Shown here one piece after another: positions 6,482-14,024 of a stretch of 15,282 bases of DNA. The stretch's first letter is position 1; each line of letters opens with the position of its first letter. The position numbers were made by a program, and so were the translations under genes. The stretch is from Synechococcales cyanobacterium 340R_concoct_173_sub (GTDB lineage Bacteria; Cyanobacteriota; Cyanobacteriia; Leptolyngbyales; Leptolyngbyaceae): the NCBI GenBank assembly GCA_025354065.1, contig JANXNM010000871.1:1-15282 (forward strand), written 5' to 3'. The notes under the pieces are model-generated. The model worked only from the letters and a program-made list of their open reading frames with translations, ran no database searches and had not been told where the DNA came from.

Positions 6482-8400
6482 TTAAGAGAATGGAATCTGT
6501 TTGAGGGGAATTTGAATTCGAAATTCTGTTCCCTCGCCTAGGGTCGAGAGGCAGGAGATCTGACCCTGGTGCTTTTCAGTTACAATTTGATAGCTAATGG
6601 AAAGCCCCAGACCTGTTCCTTTCCCAACTGCTTTAGTGGTGAAGAAGGGATCGAACAAGCGTTTCTGTACTGTTGCTGAAATTCCCGGCCCATTGTCAAT
6701 AAACCAGATTGCGACCTGATCCGTTCCGGCTTTTTCTGTACGAATGACAATCCGACTGGGATTCTGTTTCAACTCTGCTGCCGACTGCTGTTCATCCCTT
6801 TCTTCAAGAGCATCCAGCGCATTTGCCAGAATATTCATAATCACCTGATTCAACTGTCCGGAATAACACTCTATGGGCGGAAGTTCTCCATATTCCTTGA
6901 TGAGGGCGATCGGGGGATAGTGTCCTTTTCGCTTCAAACGGTTTTGTAGAAGCATCAGGGTGCTATCAATGCCCTCGTGCAGATCGACGGTCTTCATCTC
7001 TGCCTCATCCATGCGGGAAAAAGTTCGCAATGACAGCACAATTTGACGAATGCGATCGGTACCGACTTTCATGGAGGTGAGTATTTTAATTAGATCTTCT
7101 TGCAAAAACTCTAAGTCGATTTTATCTGCCTCTGCTTGAATTTCTGGCATCGGATCGGGATAGTGCTGTTGGTAGAGTTGCACCAAGTTCAATAAATCTT
7201 TGGCATAATCTTGTACGTAGGAAAGGTTGCCGTGAATAAAGTTGACCGGATTATTAATCTCGTGGGCAACCCCAGCAACGAGTTGCCCGAGGCTAGACAT
7301 CTTCTCAACTTGAACCAGTTGCGTCTGGGTCTGTTTCAGGTTCTCCAGTGTGTCGCTCAGATGGGAATGGGCCTGCTCTAATTGTTGATTTTTTGGACTA
7401 GTTCCTCTGTCCGCTCTGTCACTCGTCGTTCTAGGGTTTGTTGAACTTGTTTTAGTTCTTGAGTGTATTTGTCAACCCATTGAATTAGCTGATTCAATGA
7501 GCGCGCCAGCATACCGACCTCATCCTGAGTGGTGATTGGAACTTGGAGGGAGAAATTAGCTTCTGTAGTTACCTGCTGAGCAATCCGGGTCGCCGTTTCC
7601 AGGGGTTTAGCGAGTTCTCGACTGAGGCAAATTCCCCAAAAGATTGCGATTAAGATGCCTAGAATCATACTCAAGGCAACTATTTGCTGACCTAGGACAG
7701 ATGCCTGTTCTAAAGATAGTTCAGCTTGCTCTTCCTGGGCCTGAGCTGTTTCGGCTAACTGACTCAATTGATTAATCAATTGGTCAAACTGCTGAGTGGC
7801 CCGGTTGCCATTGAATGCCAGCAATTGCCTCTGAGCCTCAGGGATCATCTTGGGCTGCAAAAAGATGGGATTAATCCGCTCCAGAAGTGTTTCCAGATTG
7901 CGCCAGTAGACTTCAACTGTGCCATCGTAGGTATGCAGGAGGCTGCTCAGACTTGTCACAATTAGCTGGTTTGCATGGGTCGGATCGTTTGCTTCGGATC
8001 GGAGTTGCTTTAGAAGAGCATCAATATGGCCAATCCGAAGGCGAAGGCGATGATGCTCTTGATCGAAGCTGGCAGGATTATCGAGTAGGGGAATCAATTG
8101 TTGCTGGTAGGATCGCGTTTCCAAAACCGCCATATTTAGATTAGTGAGCAGAGTTTTTTGATGGGTCGCTACTTTGCGTCTTTGAAAGGCTTGACTCTGA
8201 TAATAATTTCCAATCGATAGACCTAAAAGCGTTCCTAATACAACAGCGCCTATCGCAATACTATACCCCAACCCAATTTTTTGCCGAATACTGAACCCCT
8301 GAATTTTCTGTTCTATCCAAAGGGGTAAACCGAAAGATATTAAAGTTGCGTGCCTGGTATCCGAACTCGAAGAAGCTGGAAAGGACGAGTTTGGTTCCAT
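6482..8400 (-). pseudogene. Membrane sensor histidine kinase split by a -1 frameshift
   Basis: Two adjacent frames together encode one kinase. The first (8400 to 7378) has a membrane helix near residues 42-64, a helical periplasmic domain, a second helix at 241-261, a HAMP domain, and a coiled coil ending in RRVTERTEELVQK. It then hits a stop just after a run of six A residues (plus-strand Ts at 7389-7394). Re-reading one base there continues as KNQQLEQAHSHLSDTL and runs without a stop into EKMSSLGQLVAGVAHEINNP. This is the phospho-acceptor region, with the His codon at 7262-7264. The ATPase domain follows (N box [35 protein letters not shown]). The corrected product would have 639 residues, a complete kinase. 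A deletion in the run, a sequencing error, or slippage at the A-run would all fit. No intact response regulator is nearby. Confidence 0.88.
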
Positions 8401-8521
8401 ATACTAAGGGTTCCGAGGTAATAGTTATTAAGAATATTTGAAAAGAATATTCAAATGTATGGTGACGCTATGTGCAATGAAGTACACCCCTCTATCTATA
8501 GTAGTCTAGAGTAGTCCCTAA

Positions 8522-8600
8522 ACGGGTAAGGTACGATCGGCTCTCGGCTGGCAAGGATTTCATGCGATAGACATGCCATAGACAAGAAAACATTACCCGT
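8522..8600. repeat. Spaced perfect 8-bp inverted repeat
   Basis: ACGGGTAA at 8522-8529 and TTACCCGT at 8593-8600 bracket a 63-nt interior in the spacer between the kinase start and the end of the Spy-like relic. The spacing is long for a terminator and there is no U-tract. It could be the base of a structured RNA or a chance match; I see no other conserved feature in 8401-8604. Confidence 0.25.
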
Positions 8601-8604
8601 GAAA

Positions 8605-9088
8605 TTATGGCTGTTTACGAAAGAATTGGATTATTTTAATCAACTGTTCTTGAGTCAAGATTTCACGTTCGCTCATCAATGATTCAAATCGACTGTCATC
8701 CAACTGTTTGTGAAGGGTTTGTACTATTTGATGCTGTTGACAAATTTCGGCGATCGAAGCACTACTTTGTAAGAGCGAAAGCATTTTCTTTTCAGCTTCA
8801 CGTTCTTTTTGATGTAAAGGTTGATGCATAGTTCGAGATTTTTTGTGAATGGCCTGGAGCTTGGATCGTTTCTCTAGAGTGAGATTTAGATTTTTGCCCA
8901 AGGTGGAACGCGGAATTCAGACTGTTTTTTCTGACATTCTGGGACTTGGGAGGGTTCTGCTTGAGACACATCTGTTTGGGAAGCCTGCGATCGAGGCTCT
9001 GGGTCGAAAGATTGAGCTAGAGTTCTAAACAGAATATTTGAAGGATAACTGCTGCTGTGGTTATGAGTAATACGTTTCGGTGGATCAT
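8605..9088 (-). pseudogene. Spy/CpxP-like periplasmic protein with two frameshifts
   Basis: Three frames join into one small secreted helical protein of the Spy/CpxP (LTxxQ) type, periplasmic chaperones or metal-stress sensors often encoded beside two-component systems. The ATG at 9086-9088 opens a signal peptide with the core LLITTAAVILQIFCL. That frame meets a TAG near 9019. The next frame supplies LAQSFDPEPRSQASQTD and then SEFRVPPWAK before stopping just after a run of five A residues (plus-strand Ts at 8891-8895). Re-reading one base continues as NLNLTLEKRSKLQAI and runs to the stop at 8605 through the typical ILTQEQLIKI end. Both breaks behave as one-base deletions; the repaired protein would be about 161 residues. 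It faces away from the response-regulator relic, the usual arrangement for such pairs. Confidence 0.75.
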
Positions 9089-9271
9089 TAGGTTCTTCGG
9101 AACATTGCATTTATTGCGTTCGATATCTAAATTGAACGATCGCAAAATGACTGATTCCCATAGCTTTCAATTACAGTTTTGCAATGTGACCGATCGGTTG
9201 ACTCCGGTAGAGATTCGCATAGAATAAGAAACAATTCATCCTTGATTCTCAATTTCGGCTATTACTCAGTT
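9089..9271. promoter_or_regulatory. Divergent spacer between Spy-like and response-regulator relics
   Basis: Both relics start outward from this 183-bp region, so it presumably held their divergent promoters. Two imperfectly placed inverted repeats are visible: CGTTC (9117-9121) with GAACG (9134-9138), and GCAAAA (9142-9147) with TTTTGC (9177-9182). Either could be a residual operator, but no -10/-35 pair was convincing on either strand. Confidence 0.3.
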
Positions 9272-9566
9272 ATGCATATTCTTTATGTTGAAGACGAAGC
9301 TAAAATTGCTGACTTTGTTCAAGCTAGATTAAAAGAACAAGGGTTTTTAGTGGATCATTGTGACAATGGCAATGACGGTTATCAGCGATTGATCTTGATT
9401 ATAATGTGATTATGCTAGATATAATGGTGCCTGGAAAAGATGGATTGACTATTCTCAAAGGACTAAGACGATCGGGACGCAATACACCCGCAGTGCTAAG
9501 AAGATTGAATCGCTGGATGGTGGTGATTGCATTGATAGTGTGCGAGGAGTTGGCTTTAGGACTAAG
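9272..9566 (+). pseudogene. OmpR-family response regulator relic with frameshift and internal deletion
   Basis: Pieces of one OmpR/PhoB-type regulator remain. The ATG at 9272 opens a receiver domain (MHILYVEDEAKIADFVQARL), with the acidic pair Glu-Asp in place. The frame breaks near 9387-9391. A second frame resumes at 9391 as DLDYNVIMLDIMVPGKDGL, where MLDIMVPGKDG holds the phospho-acceptor Asp, and runs to RRSGRNTP (to 9489). The rest of the receiver, the linker and most of the winged-helix domain are missing. A third frame from about 9498 gives KKIESLDGGDCIDSVRGVGF and R (to 9560), the C-terminal recognition helix and hairpin of this family. Roughly 130 residues have therefore been deleted between 9489 and 9498. 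The product cannot be functional. It is divergent from the Spy-like relic and runs directly into a kinase relic. Confidence 0.82.
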
Positions 9567-9657
9567 TTTATCTCGGGAGATTGCTTATGCTCATGGTGGT
9601 AATTTGACGATCGATGAAACGCCGACAGGACAAATTTCTTTTACGCTGATATTATCT
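9553..9657 (+). pseudogene. Histidine kinase C-terminal relic fused to the regulator relic
   Basis: From about 9553 a frame different from the preceding regulator tail reads ALGLSLSREIAYAHGGNLTI, then DETPTGQISFTLIL. This is the G2 box and last strands of a HATPase domain of an OmpR-type partner kinase. Everything upstream of the G2 box (sensor, membrane helices, HisKA, N box) is gone. The join to the regulator tail falls within about 9552-9563, where GGCTTTAGGACT can be read both as regulator VGFRT and as kinase GLGL-like codons, consistent with deletion across a short shared sequence. The frame stays open to 9702, overlapping the dinB start, so the original kinase stop codon has been lost. 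Confidence 0.8.
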
Positions 9658-9670
9658 ATTATTGAAATCC

Positions 9671-10777
9671 ATGGCATCTCTGCGAAAAATCATTCATGTT
9701 GACCTTGATGCGTTCTATGCGTCTGTTGAGCAGCGGGATAATCCAGCTTTGCGAGGTAGACCTGTGGCAGTTGGAGGTTCGCCAGACAAACGTGGAGCCG
9801 TAGCCGCCGCCAGTTATGAAGCCCGTGCCTATGGGGTCTATTCTGCAACGCCATCCCGTACTGCCAAATATAAATGTCCCGATTTAATCTTTGTTCCACC
9901 TCGTTTTGAAGTGTACAAAGCGATCGCCATTCAAATCCGAGAAATCTTTCACCATTACACGGATATTGTCGAACCTGTGGCATTGGATGAGGCATATTTG
10001 GATGTGACGGAGAATAAGTTTGGTATTACCTCTGCTCAGGAGATTGCCCAATTGATCCGATCGGACATTCTCACCGCTACGCAACTCACGGCATCAGCGG
10101 GTGTCTCAGTGAATAAGTTCTTGGCCAAGATGGCATCAGGATTAAATAAACCGAATGGAATGGCTGTGATTTTGCCTCATGAGGGATTAGATTTTGTTTC
10201 TCAATTACCGATCGAGAAATTTCATGGAATTGGTAAAGTAACCGCGACGAAGTTGCATGAGATGAGGATCTTCACTGGCGCGGATTTACGAGAACGATCG
10301 GTCTCTGAATTAGTAACAAAGTTTGGGAAAGTGGGACGGTTTTATTACCAGATTGCGCGGGGAGAGGACGAGCGGTTGGTAGTCCCGAATCGGGTGAGAA
10401 AGTCGTTGAGTGTGGAGATTTCCTATGACCCGGATTTGAGCGATCGTCTCAGTATTGAACAAGCGCTGGAGCAAGTGGCGATCGATCTTCATGCCCGATT
10501 GGAGAAAGCGGGAGTTTCTGGACAGACTTTGAGGTTGAAGGTGAAGTTTGCAGATTATTCTCAGGTGACGCGGAGTGTGACGCAAACGGTGGCTTTGAGT
10601 GAGGTTCGATCGATTCAGGAGGCCTCACGACGATTATTGGGAGCCTTAGATTTGGAAGGGCGATGGCCTATGGTCGGTCTTCGACAATCGGTGAGGTTAT
10701 TGGGATTGGGAATTGGGAAGTTGATGAATGAAGAGCAGGATTTTCAACAACTAAGGTTGGAGCTTCAATCATTCTAA
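9671..10777 (+). CDS. dinB: DNA polymerase IV (Y-family translesion polymerase)
   Basis: DinB is an error-prone polymerase that copies past damaged template bases. The 368-residue product is complete. The palm motifs are IIHVDLDAFYASVEQ with catalytic Asp11 and steric-gate position Phe15/Tyr16, and VALDEAYLDVT with Asp106 and Glu107. AASYEARAYGVYSATPS and SAGVSVNKFLAKMASGLNKP are family signatures. FHGIGKVTATKL is a helix-hairpin-helix in the thumb, and a little-finger domain fills the C-terminal third. The tail QLRLELQSF may serve as a clamp-binding peptide. ATG 9671 was chosen; an in-frame TTG at 9662 is the only upstream option. No ribosome site is obvious, and the start lies inside the kinase relic frame, so the decayed operon may have once carried or still drives its transcription. 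It is convergent with the siroheme pair. Confidence 0.95.
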   Translation: MASLRKIIHVDLDAFYASVEQRDNPALRGRPVAVGGSPDKRGAVAAASYEARAYGVYSATPSRTAKYKCPDLIFVPPRFEVYKAIAIQIREIFHHYTDIVEPVALDEAYLDVTENKFGITSAQEIAQLIRSDILTATQLTASAGVSVNKFLAKMASGLNKPNGMAVILPHEGLDFVSQLPIEKFHGIGKVTATKLHEMRIFTGADLRERSVSELVTKFGKVGRFYYQIARGEDERLVVPNRVRKSLSVEISYDPDLSDRLSIEQALEQVAIDLHARLEKAGVSGQTLRLKVKFADYSQVTRSVTQTVALSEVRSIQEASRRLLGALDLEGRWPMVGLRQSVRLLGLGIGKLMNEEQDFQQLRLELQSF

Positions 10778-10852
10778 TCTTGCCCTATGTGACAGAAATT
10801 TATCGAATTAGTGGGGCATAGGAGAAAGTATGGGTTATGGCTTTTTTCTATT

Positions 10853-11647
10853 TTAAAGGCGATCGTCAGTAACGATCGGGCTAGGGAGGATGTCGGTGGG
10901 GAAGTTGACGATGGTGCCGATGACGACGATCGCGGGGGCGGTGAATTTGGTCGCTTCGATTTGGTCCAGGATGGTGTTGAGTTTGCCGATGAGTTGGGAT
11001 TGGTCGGGGTGGGTGCCCCAGCGGATCAGAGCGATCGGGGTTTCGGGGCTGAGTCCGGCGGTAATGATTTGGGGGAGGATTTGGGGGAGGTTGTGGATAC
11101 CCATGTAAATGACGAGGGTTTCGGCGCTTTGGGCGATGGCGCTCCAGTTGATAGAGGGGCGATATTTTTCGGCGCTTTCGTGACCTGTGACAAAGGTGAC
11201 GCTGGAGCTGTAATTGCGGTGGGTTAGGGGGATGCCTGCGTAGGCCGGGGCTGCGATGCCGGAGGTGATGCCAGGGACAATTTCGACGGGGATGCCCAGT
11301 TTGGTTAGGTCTTCGAGTTCTTCGCCGCCCCGGCCAAAGATGAAGGGATCGCCGCCTTTTAACCGAACAATACGATCGTATTGGTGGGCTTTTTCGATTA
11401 TCAGTTTGGTGGTGTCTTCTTGGAGGAGGGAATGTTGGCCTTTGCGTTTGCCTGCGTAGATTTTTTCGGCGGTGGGGTTGATCATGGCCAAAATCGGCGG
11501 GCTGACGAGAGCGTCATAGATTACGCAGTCGGCGGTTTCGAGAAGGGTTTTGCCTTTAAGGGTGAAGAGTCCGGGGTCGCCGGGTCCAGCGCCGACGAGG
11601 TAGACGGTTCCGAAGGGAACAAGGGAGTTAGATGCGGGGTTCTGCAT
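10853..11647 (-). CDS. cobA: Uroporphyrinogen-III C-methyltransferase
   Basis: SUMT methylates uroporphyrinogen III at C-2 and C-7 using AdoMet, giving precorrin-2, the branch point to siroheme and cobalamin. The 264-residue single-domain form lacks the CysG oxidase/chelatase part. Motifs are YLVGAGPGDPGLFTLKG (16-32), ADCVIYDALVS, the GKRKGQHS motif near 66-73, LKGGDPFIFGRGGEE (96-110), VPGITSGIAAPAYAGIPLTHR and FVTGHE, all typical of SUMT. The N-terminal ten residues are variable. It overlaps the end of the chelatase gene by 20 bp, which suggests translational coupling and one transcript. The intermediate oxidation step (precorrin-2 to sirohydrochlorin) has no gene in this window. The gene ends 75 bp from the convergent dinB. 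Confidence 0.95.
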   Translation of the reverse strand: MQNPASNSLVPFGTVYLVGAGPGDPGLFTLKGKTLLETADCVIYDALVSPPILAMINPTAEKIYAGKRKGQHSLLQEDTTKLIIEKAHQYDRIVRLKGGDPFIFGRGGEELEDLTKLGIPVEIVPGITSGIAAPAYAGIPLTHRNYSSSVTFVTGHESAEKYRPSINWSAIAQSAETLVIYMGIHNLPQILPQIITAGLSPETPIALIRWGTHPDQSQLIGKLNTILDQIEATKFTAPAIVVIGTIVNFPTDILPSPIVTDDRL

Positions 11648-12362
11648 GACTACTGGTTTCTAGGATCTGGGCGATGAGGGTTTGAAAGCTGGGCAGACTG
11701 GCAAGAGGTTCGGTGGTGGTGATGGTTTGATTTGGATTTTGCTGGCGGTGGGCTTGGATGATGTTGTGGAGTTTGTCGGTAATGGTGCCGGGGAAGAGGA
11801 AGTGAAAGAGGATTTGGATCTGTTGGTGGCCTTGTTGGGTTAGGGTTTGGAGATGGCTGCTTAGGCTGGGTTCAATAGACCAGTAGGCGGGAGTAGAATG
11901 GAGGGTTTGGGCGAGGGTTTCAATGAGTTTTAGGCTCTCTGGGCGTTTGCTTCCGTGGGTTAGGAGTAGGCGCTGATGACTGGATTGAGTGGGAAATAGG
12001 TGGGGATGGTTTTGGAGCTGTTGACCCAGGTAGGCGAGGGTGGAGAGTTTGAAGCTTGGGTGGGTGAGGGAAAGGCTTTCTTGGGCGAGGGCGACTTCTT
12101 GAGGCAGGTCTTCCATGATGTGAACGCCGGGGATGAGGAAGAGCGGCAGGATATGAAGTCGATCGGTGCCTTGGGTGCGACCCTGTTGGGTAACGTGCAG
12201 AATTTGTTGATGAAGGGGTTCGTCTGCGCCTTCGAGCTGGGCGTGGAAAAGTTGGGCGTTGGGTAGAAGGGGCTTAAGGGTTTGCAGAAAGATTTGAGTG
12301 GAAGCCTGGGATTTTGGGTTACGGCTTCCGTGAGTGACGAGGAGATAGGCGGGGCTGCTCAA
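11628..12362 (-). CDS. Sirohydrochlorin chelatase, two-domain CbiX/SirB type
   Basis: This class II chelatase inserts a metal (Fe for siroheme, Co for cobalamin) into sirohydrochlorin. The 244 residues form two similar halves. The first has LLVTHGSRNP with metal-ligand His11 and ILPLFLIPGVHIMEDLPQEV with His81. The second has RLLLTHGSKRPES with His136, but its second motif reads LFHFLFPGTITDKL and lacks the matching His after PG, so the active site is probably in the N-terminal half. The start is TTG (12360-12362): a stop codon lies three codons upstream in frame, there is no ATG early enough, and VTHGSR must be near the N-terminus. Weak initiation may limit expression. It is the upstream member of an overlapping pair with the methyltransferase gene, which points to siroheme for sulfite and nitrite reductases. 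Confidence 0.88.
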   Translation of the reverse strand: MSSPAYLLVTHGSRNPKSQASTQIFLQTLKPLLPNAQLFHAQLEGADEPLHQQILHVTQQGRTQGTDRLHILPLFLIPGVHIMEDLPQEVALAQESLSLTHPSFKLSTLAYLGQQLQNHPHLFPTQSSHQRLLLTHGSKRPESLKLIETLAQTLHSTPAYWSIEPSLSSHLQTLTQQGHQQIQILFHFLFPGTITDKLHNIIQAHRQQNPNQTITTTEPLASLPSFQTLIAQILETSSHAEPRI

Positions 12363-12662
12363 GAGATTTACCAGGTGGCGCTTTTATGGTTTAACCATGG
12401 TTGAGAATACCGCTTTGTGATGAGTGATACAAGAACTAGGGTTTAAGGCTCTGAGCTTTCTGAATTTGTAATTGCGGGTGATTTACTGAAGCGGAATCGA
12501 TCGGTTCAATAATTTATGATTCAAGTTGGTATAACGATTCAAATCAGCAGCGGTAGACAATCTTAAACTCAGCACCAGCAGCTTCCAACCGTCTGCTGCA
12601 TTTGAGTTTTATGTATCAGTTTTAGATTTTAATTCAGAACTGATTTATCGAAACAGTTGATC
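12363..12662. other. 300-bp spacer without a gene
   Basis: No coding frame with recognisable content is seen on either strand. Near the chelatase start, overlapping short palindromes occur: ATGGTTTAACCAT (12386-12398) and AACCATGGTT (12393-12402). These could be an operator for the siroheme pair, but no known site is matched; in particular no GTA-N8-TAC NtcA box was found. The distal half holds the stem-loop described separately. Confidence 0.4.
12565..12609 (-). terminator. Two-tier stem-loop after the 69-residue gene
   Basis: Outer arms AAACTCA (12565-12571) and TGAGTTT (12603-12609) and inner arms CAGCAG (12576-12581) and CTGCTG (12593-12598) are perfect, separated by a small internal loop. 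The terminal loop is 11 nt. It lies about 54 nt past the stop of the minus-strand small gene, the expected place for the end of that transcript. A U-tract is lacking. A second CAGCAG at 12545-12550 offers an alternative pairing. Confidence 0.4.
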
Positions 12663-12872
12663 TTACGATTGGAGCCAACTTTGCAAGATATTAATTACCA
12701 CTGGTGTAAAAGGCTCCATTGGATCCTGTTGGGATTGTAAAAGGTCATTGATTAACATCTCTAACAATTCTTCATCCTCTAATCCTTCATCGGGATTAAT
12801 GCCGTTTATCCGTAACAAGGCATTGGACAATTGCTTGCGTTTTTCTATCAAGGCACGGTTATTTTTCTCCAA
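12663..12872 (-). CDS. Small protein of unknown function, coupled to the SpoIID-like gene
   Basis: I do not recognise this 69-residue protein. It is acidic in the middle (DEGLEDEELLEMLINDLL), helical by appearance, and has no signal peptide or membrane segment; a cytoplasmic protein or protein-binding helix bundle is plausible. The start is a TTG at 12870-12872, 6 bp past the stop of the SpoIID-like gene. The sequence AAGGTGA just before it (spanning the upstream stop codon) is a good ribosome-binding site, which supports translation and coupling. No ATG is available in this frame near the N-terminus. A role linked to cell-wall remodelling is suggested only by position. Confidence 0.6.
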   Translation of the reverse strand: MEKNNRALIEKRKQLSNALLRINGINPDEGLEDEELLEMLINDLLQSQQDPMEPFTPVVINILQSWLQS

Positions 12873-12878
12873 ATCACC

Positions 12879-14024
12879 TTAGCGCGGGTCGATTTTGGCG
12901 AGTTTGGTATTTTGGAAAAAATGTAGGGCAATTTGTTGGTAATTAAGTCCTTGTTCTGCCATGCCTTTGGCTCCGTATTGGCTCATGCCGAGTCCATGAC
13001 CAAAGCCTTTACCTTGGATGACAAATGATGGGGTTTGGTCTTTACTGCTGCTTTTGGTTGTGATGGTTTGGGGGACGATCGTAATTTTGGCGCTGCGGAG
13101 ATTTAAGTTGTCACGAAGGGTTTCGGTGGTGACACGTTTTTTTGTGCTGCCGCTGATGAATTCGAGTTGGCGGTAGCTGCCTCCGGCGGTTGGGTTGCCG
13201 ACGGGATTAACGGCTGTGATAGGTCCGAGACCGACGATGTTGCCAAGTTCGTTGCGGCTGATGATTTTGTTCCAGCTATAGACAGGAGCATTTTGGTCGT
13301 AGTCTTGGACGGCGCGGAGGTAGGGGACGCGGGTGCCCCAGACATCTTCGACGTTTTCAGTATGGCCGCCAGAGGAGGAGTGAAAGAGGGCTTCGATGAT
13401 GGTGCCGTTGTAGGTGAGGACTTGGCCTGCGGTGGCGGTGACGGCGGTTTGGGTTCCGGTGGATTCGTCCTGGACTCCGCGATAGACTTGGCAGCGGGCG
13501 GTGTCGCAGAGGTCGAAGCTACTGTTGCCATCTCGGTTGCGGCGGTAAAGAGCATACGATCGGGCGGCGACGGCTTGGGCTTTGAGGGCTTCTTGGGGCC
13601 AGTTGCCGTTCATTTCGCCCCCGAGGACGCTGTAGAGGTAGCTTTCGAGATCTACGTAGTTGATGGCCGTGAGTCCGCCGCTGGTTGGGATGATGATGGT
13701 GCGACCTCGATACCACCGATCGCCGATCCAGACGACTCCGTTGGGGTCTTTAGGGTTGATGGCAATTTGGGGCGCGCTGTATTTGTCGAGAGCGATGCCA
13801 CGTCCGCCTGTTGTGGCCGTGAAGCCGTTCATGCCTTGGATTTCACCGAGGGTTTGGTTGGTGGTTGGATCGGTGATTGTGGCGTTGACGGAGCTACCGA
13901 TGCGCACTTGAGACACGTTTTCTTCGATCGCGACGCGGAGTTCTAAGCTGGCGGCTAGTGCATTTTTTGGGGAGAAGAGGGCTAGGGCTAGGGTGAGCAG
14001 TGTGGTTTTGGTGGCGTTGGGCAT
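12879..14024 (-). CDS. SpoIID/LytB domain protein, putative peptidoglycan lytic enzyme
   Basis: SpoIID-family proteins cleave glycan strands of peptidoglycan, often strands stripped of peptides; in cyanobacteria the exact role is not settled. The 381-residue protein begins with a secretion signal (TLLTLALALF, likely cleavage after NALA near residue 24), so it acts in the periplasm. Visible motifs are YVDLESYLYSVLGGEM with the presumed catalytic Glu137, ALKAQAVAARSYALYRR, two Cys at about 173 and 178 (DLCDTARCQVY), FHSSSGGHTENVEDVWG, and GKGFGHGLGMSQYGAKGMA near the C-terminus. These are the conserved blocks of the family in the expected order, and the length is usual. No ribosome site is obvious before the ATG at 14022-14024. 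The small gene at 12663-12872 follows after 6 bp and is probably translationally coupled. Confidence 0.92.
   Translation of the reverse strand: MPNATKTTLLTLALALFSPKNALAASLELRVAIEENVSQVRIGSSVNATITDPTTNQTLGEIQGMNGFTATTGGRGIALDKYSAPQIAINPKDPNGVVWIGDRWYRGRTIIIPTSGGLTAINYVDLESYLYSVLGGEMNGNWPQEALKAQAVAARSYALYRRNRDGNSSFDLCDTARCQVYRGVQDESTGTQTAVTATAGQVLTYNGTIIEALFHSSSGGHTENVEDVWGTRVPYLRAVQDYDQNAPVYSWNKIISRNELGNIVGLGPITAVNPVGNPTAGGSYRQLEFISGSTKKRVTTETLRDNLNLRSAKITIVPQTITTKSSSKDQTPSFVIQGKGFGHGLGMSQYGAKGMAEQGLNYQQIALHFFQNTKLAKIDPR

Noticed and set aside
9089..9110. ATG at 9110 as start of the Spy-like gene
   Set aside because: That frame lacks a signal peptide; the frame from 9088 supplies one, so the 9110 start is a by-product of the frameshift.
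10781..10818. Hairpin between dinB and the methyltransferase gene as a terminator
   Set aside because: The stem is only 7 bp with a G-U pair, the loop is 24 nt, and no U-tract follows on either strand.
10811..11677. Gly/Asp-rich plus-strand open frames opposite the methyltransferase and chelatase genes
   Set aside because: They are antisense shadows of well-conserved enzymes and have composition expected from such shadows.
12363..12480. Possible NtcA box upstream of the siroheme pair
   Set aside because: No GTA-N8-TAC was found; the nearest GTA...TAC pair has the wrong spacing.
13167..13946. Long plus-strand open frame (259 codons) opposite the SpoIID-like gene
   Set aside because: It is a shadow frame; the minus-strand frame has a signal peptide and all conserved SpoIID motifs.
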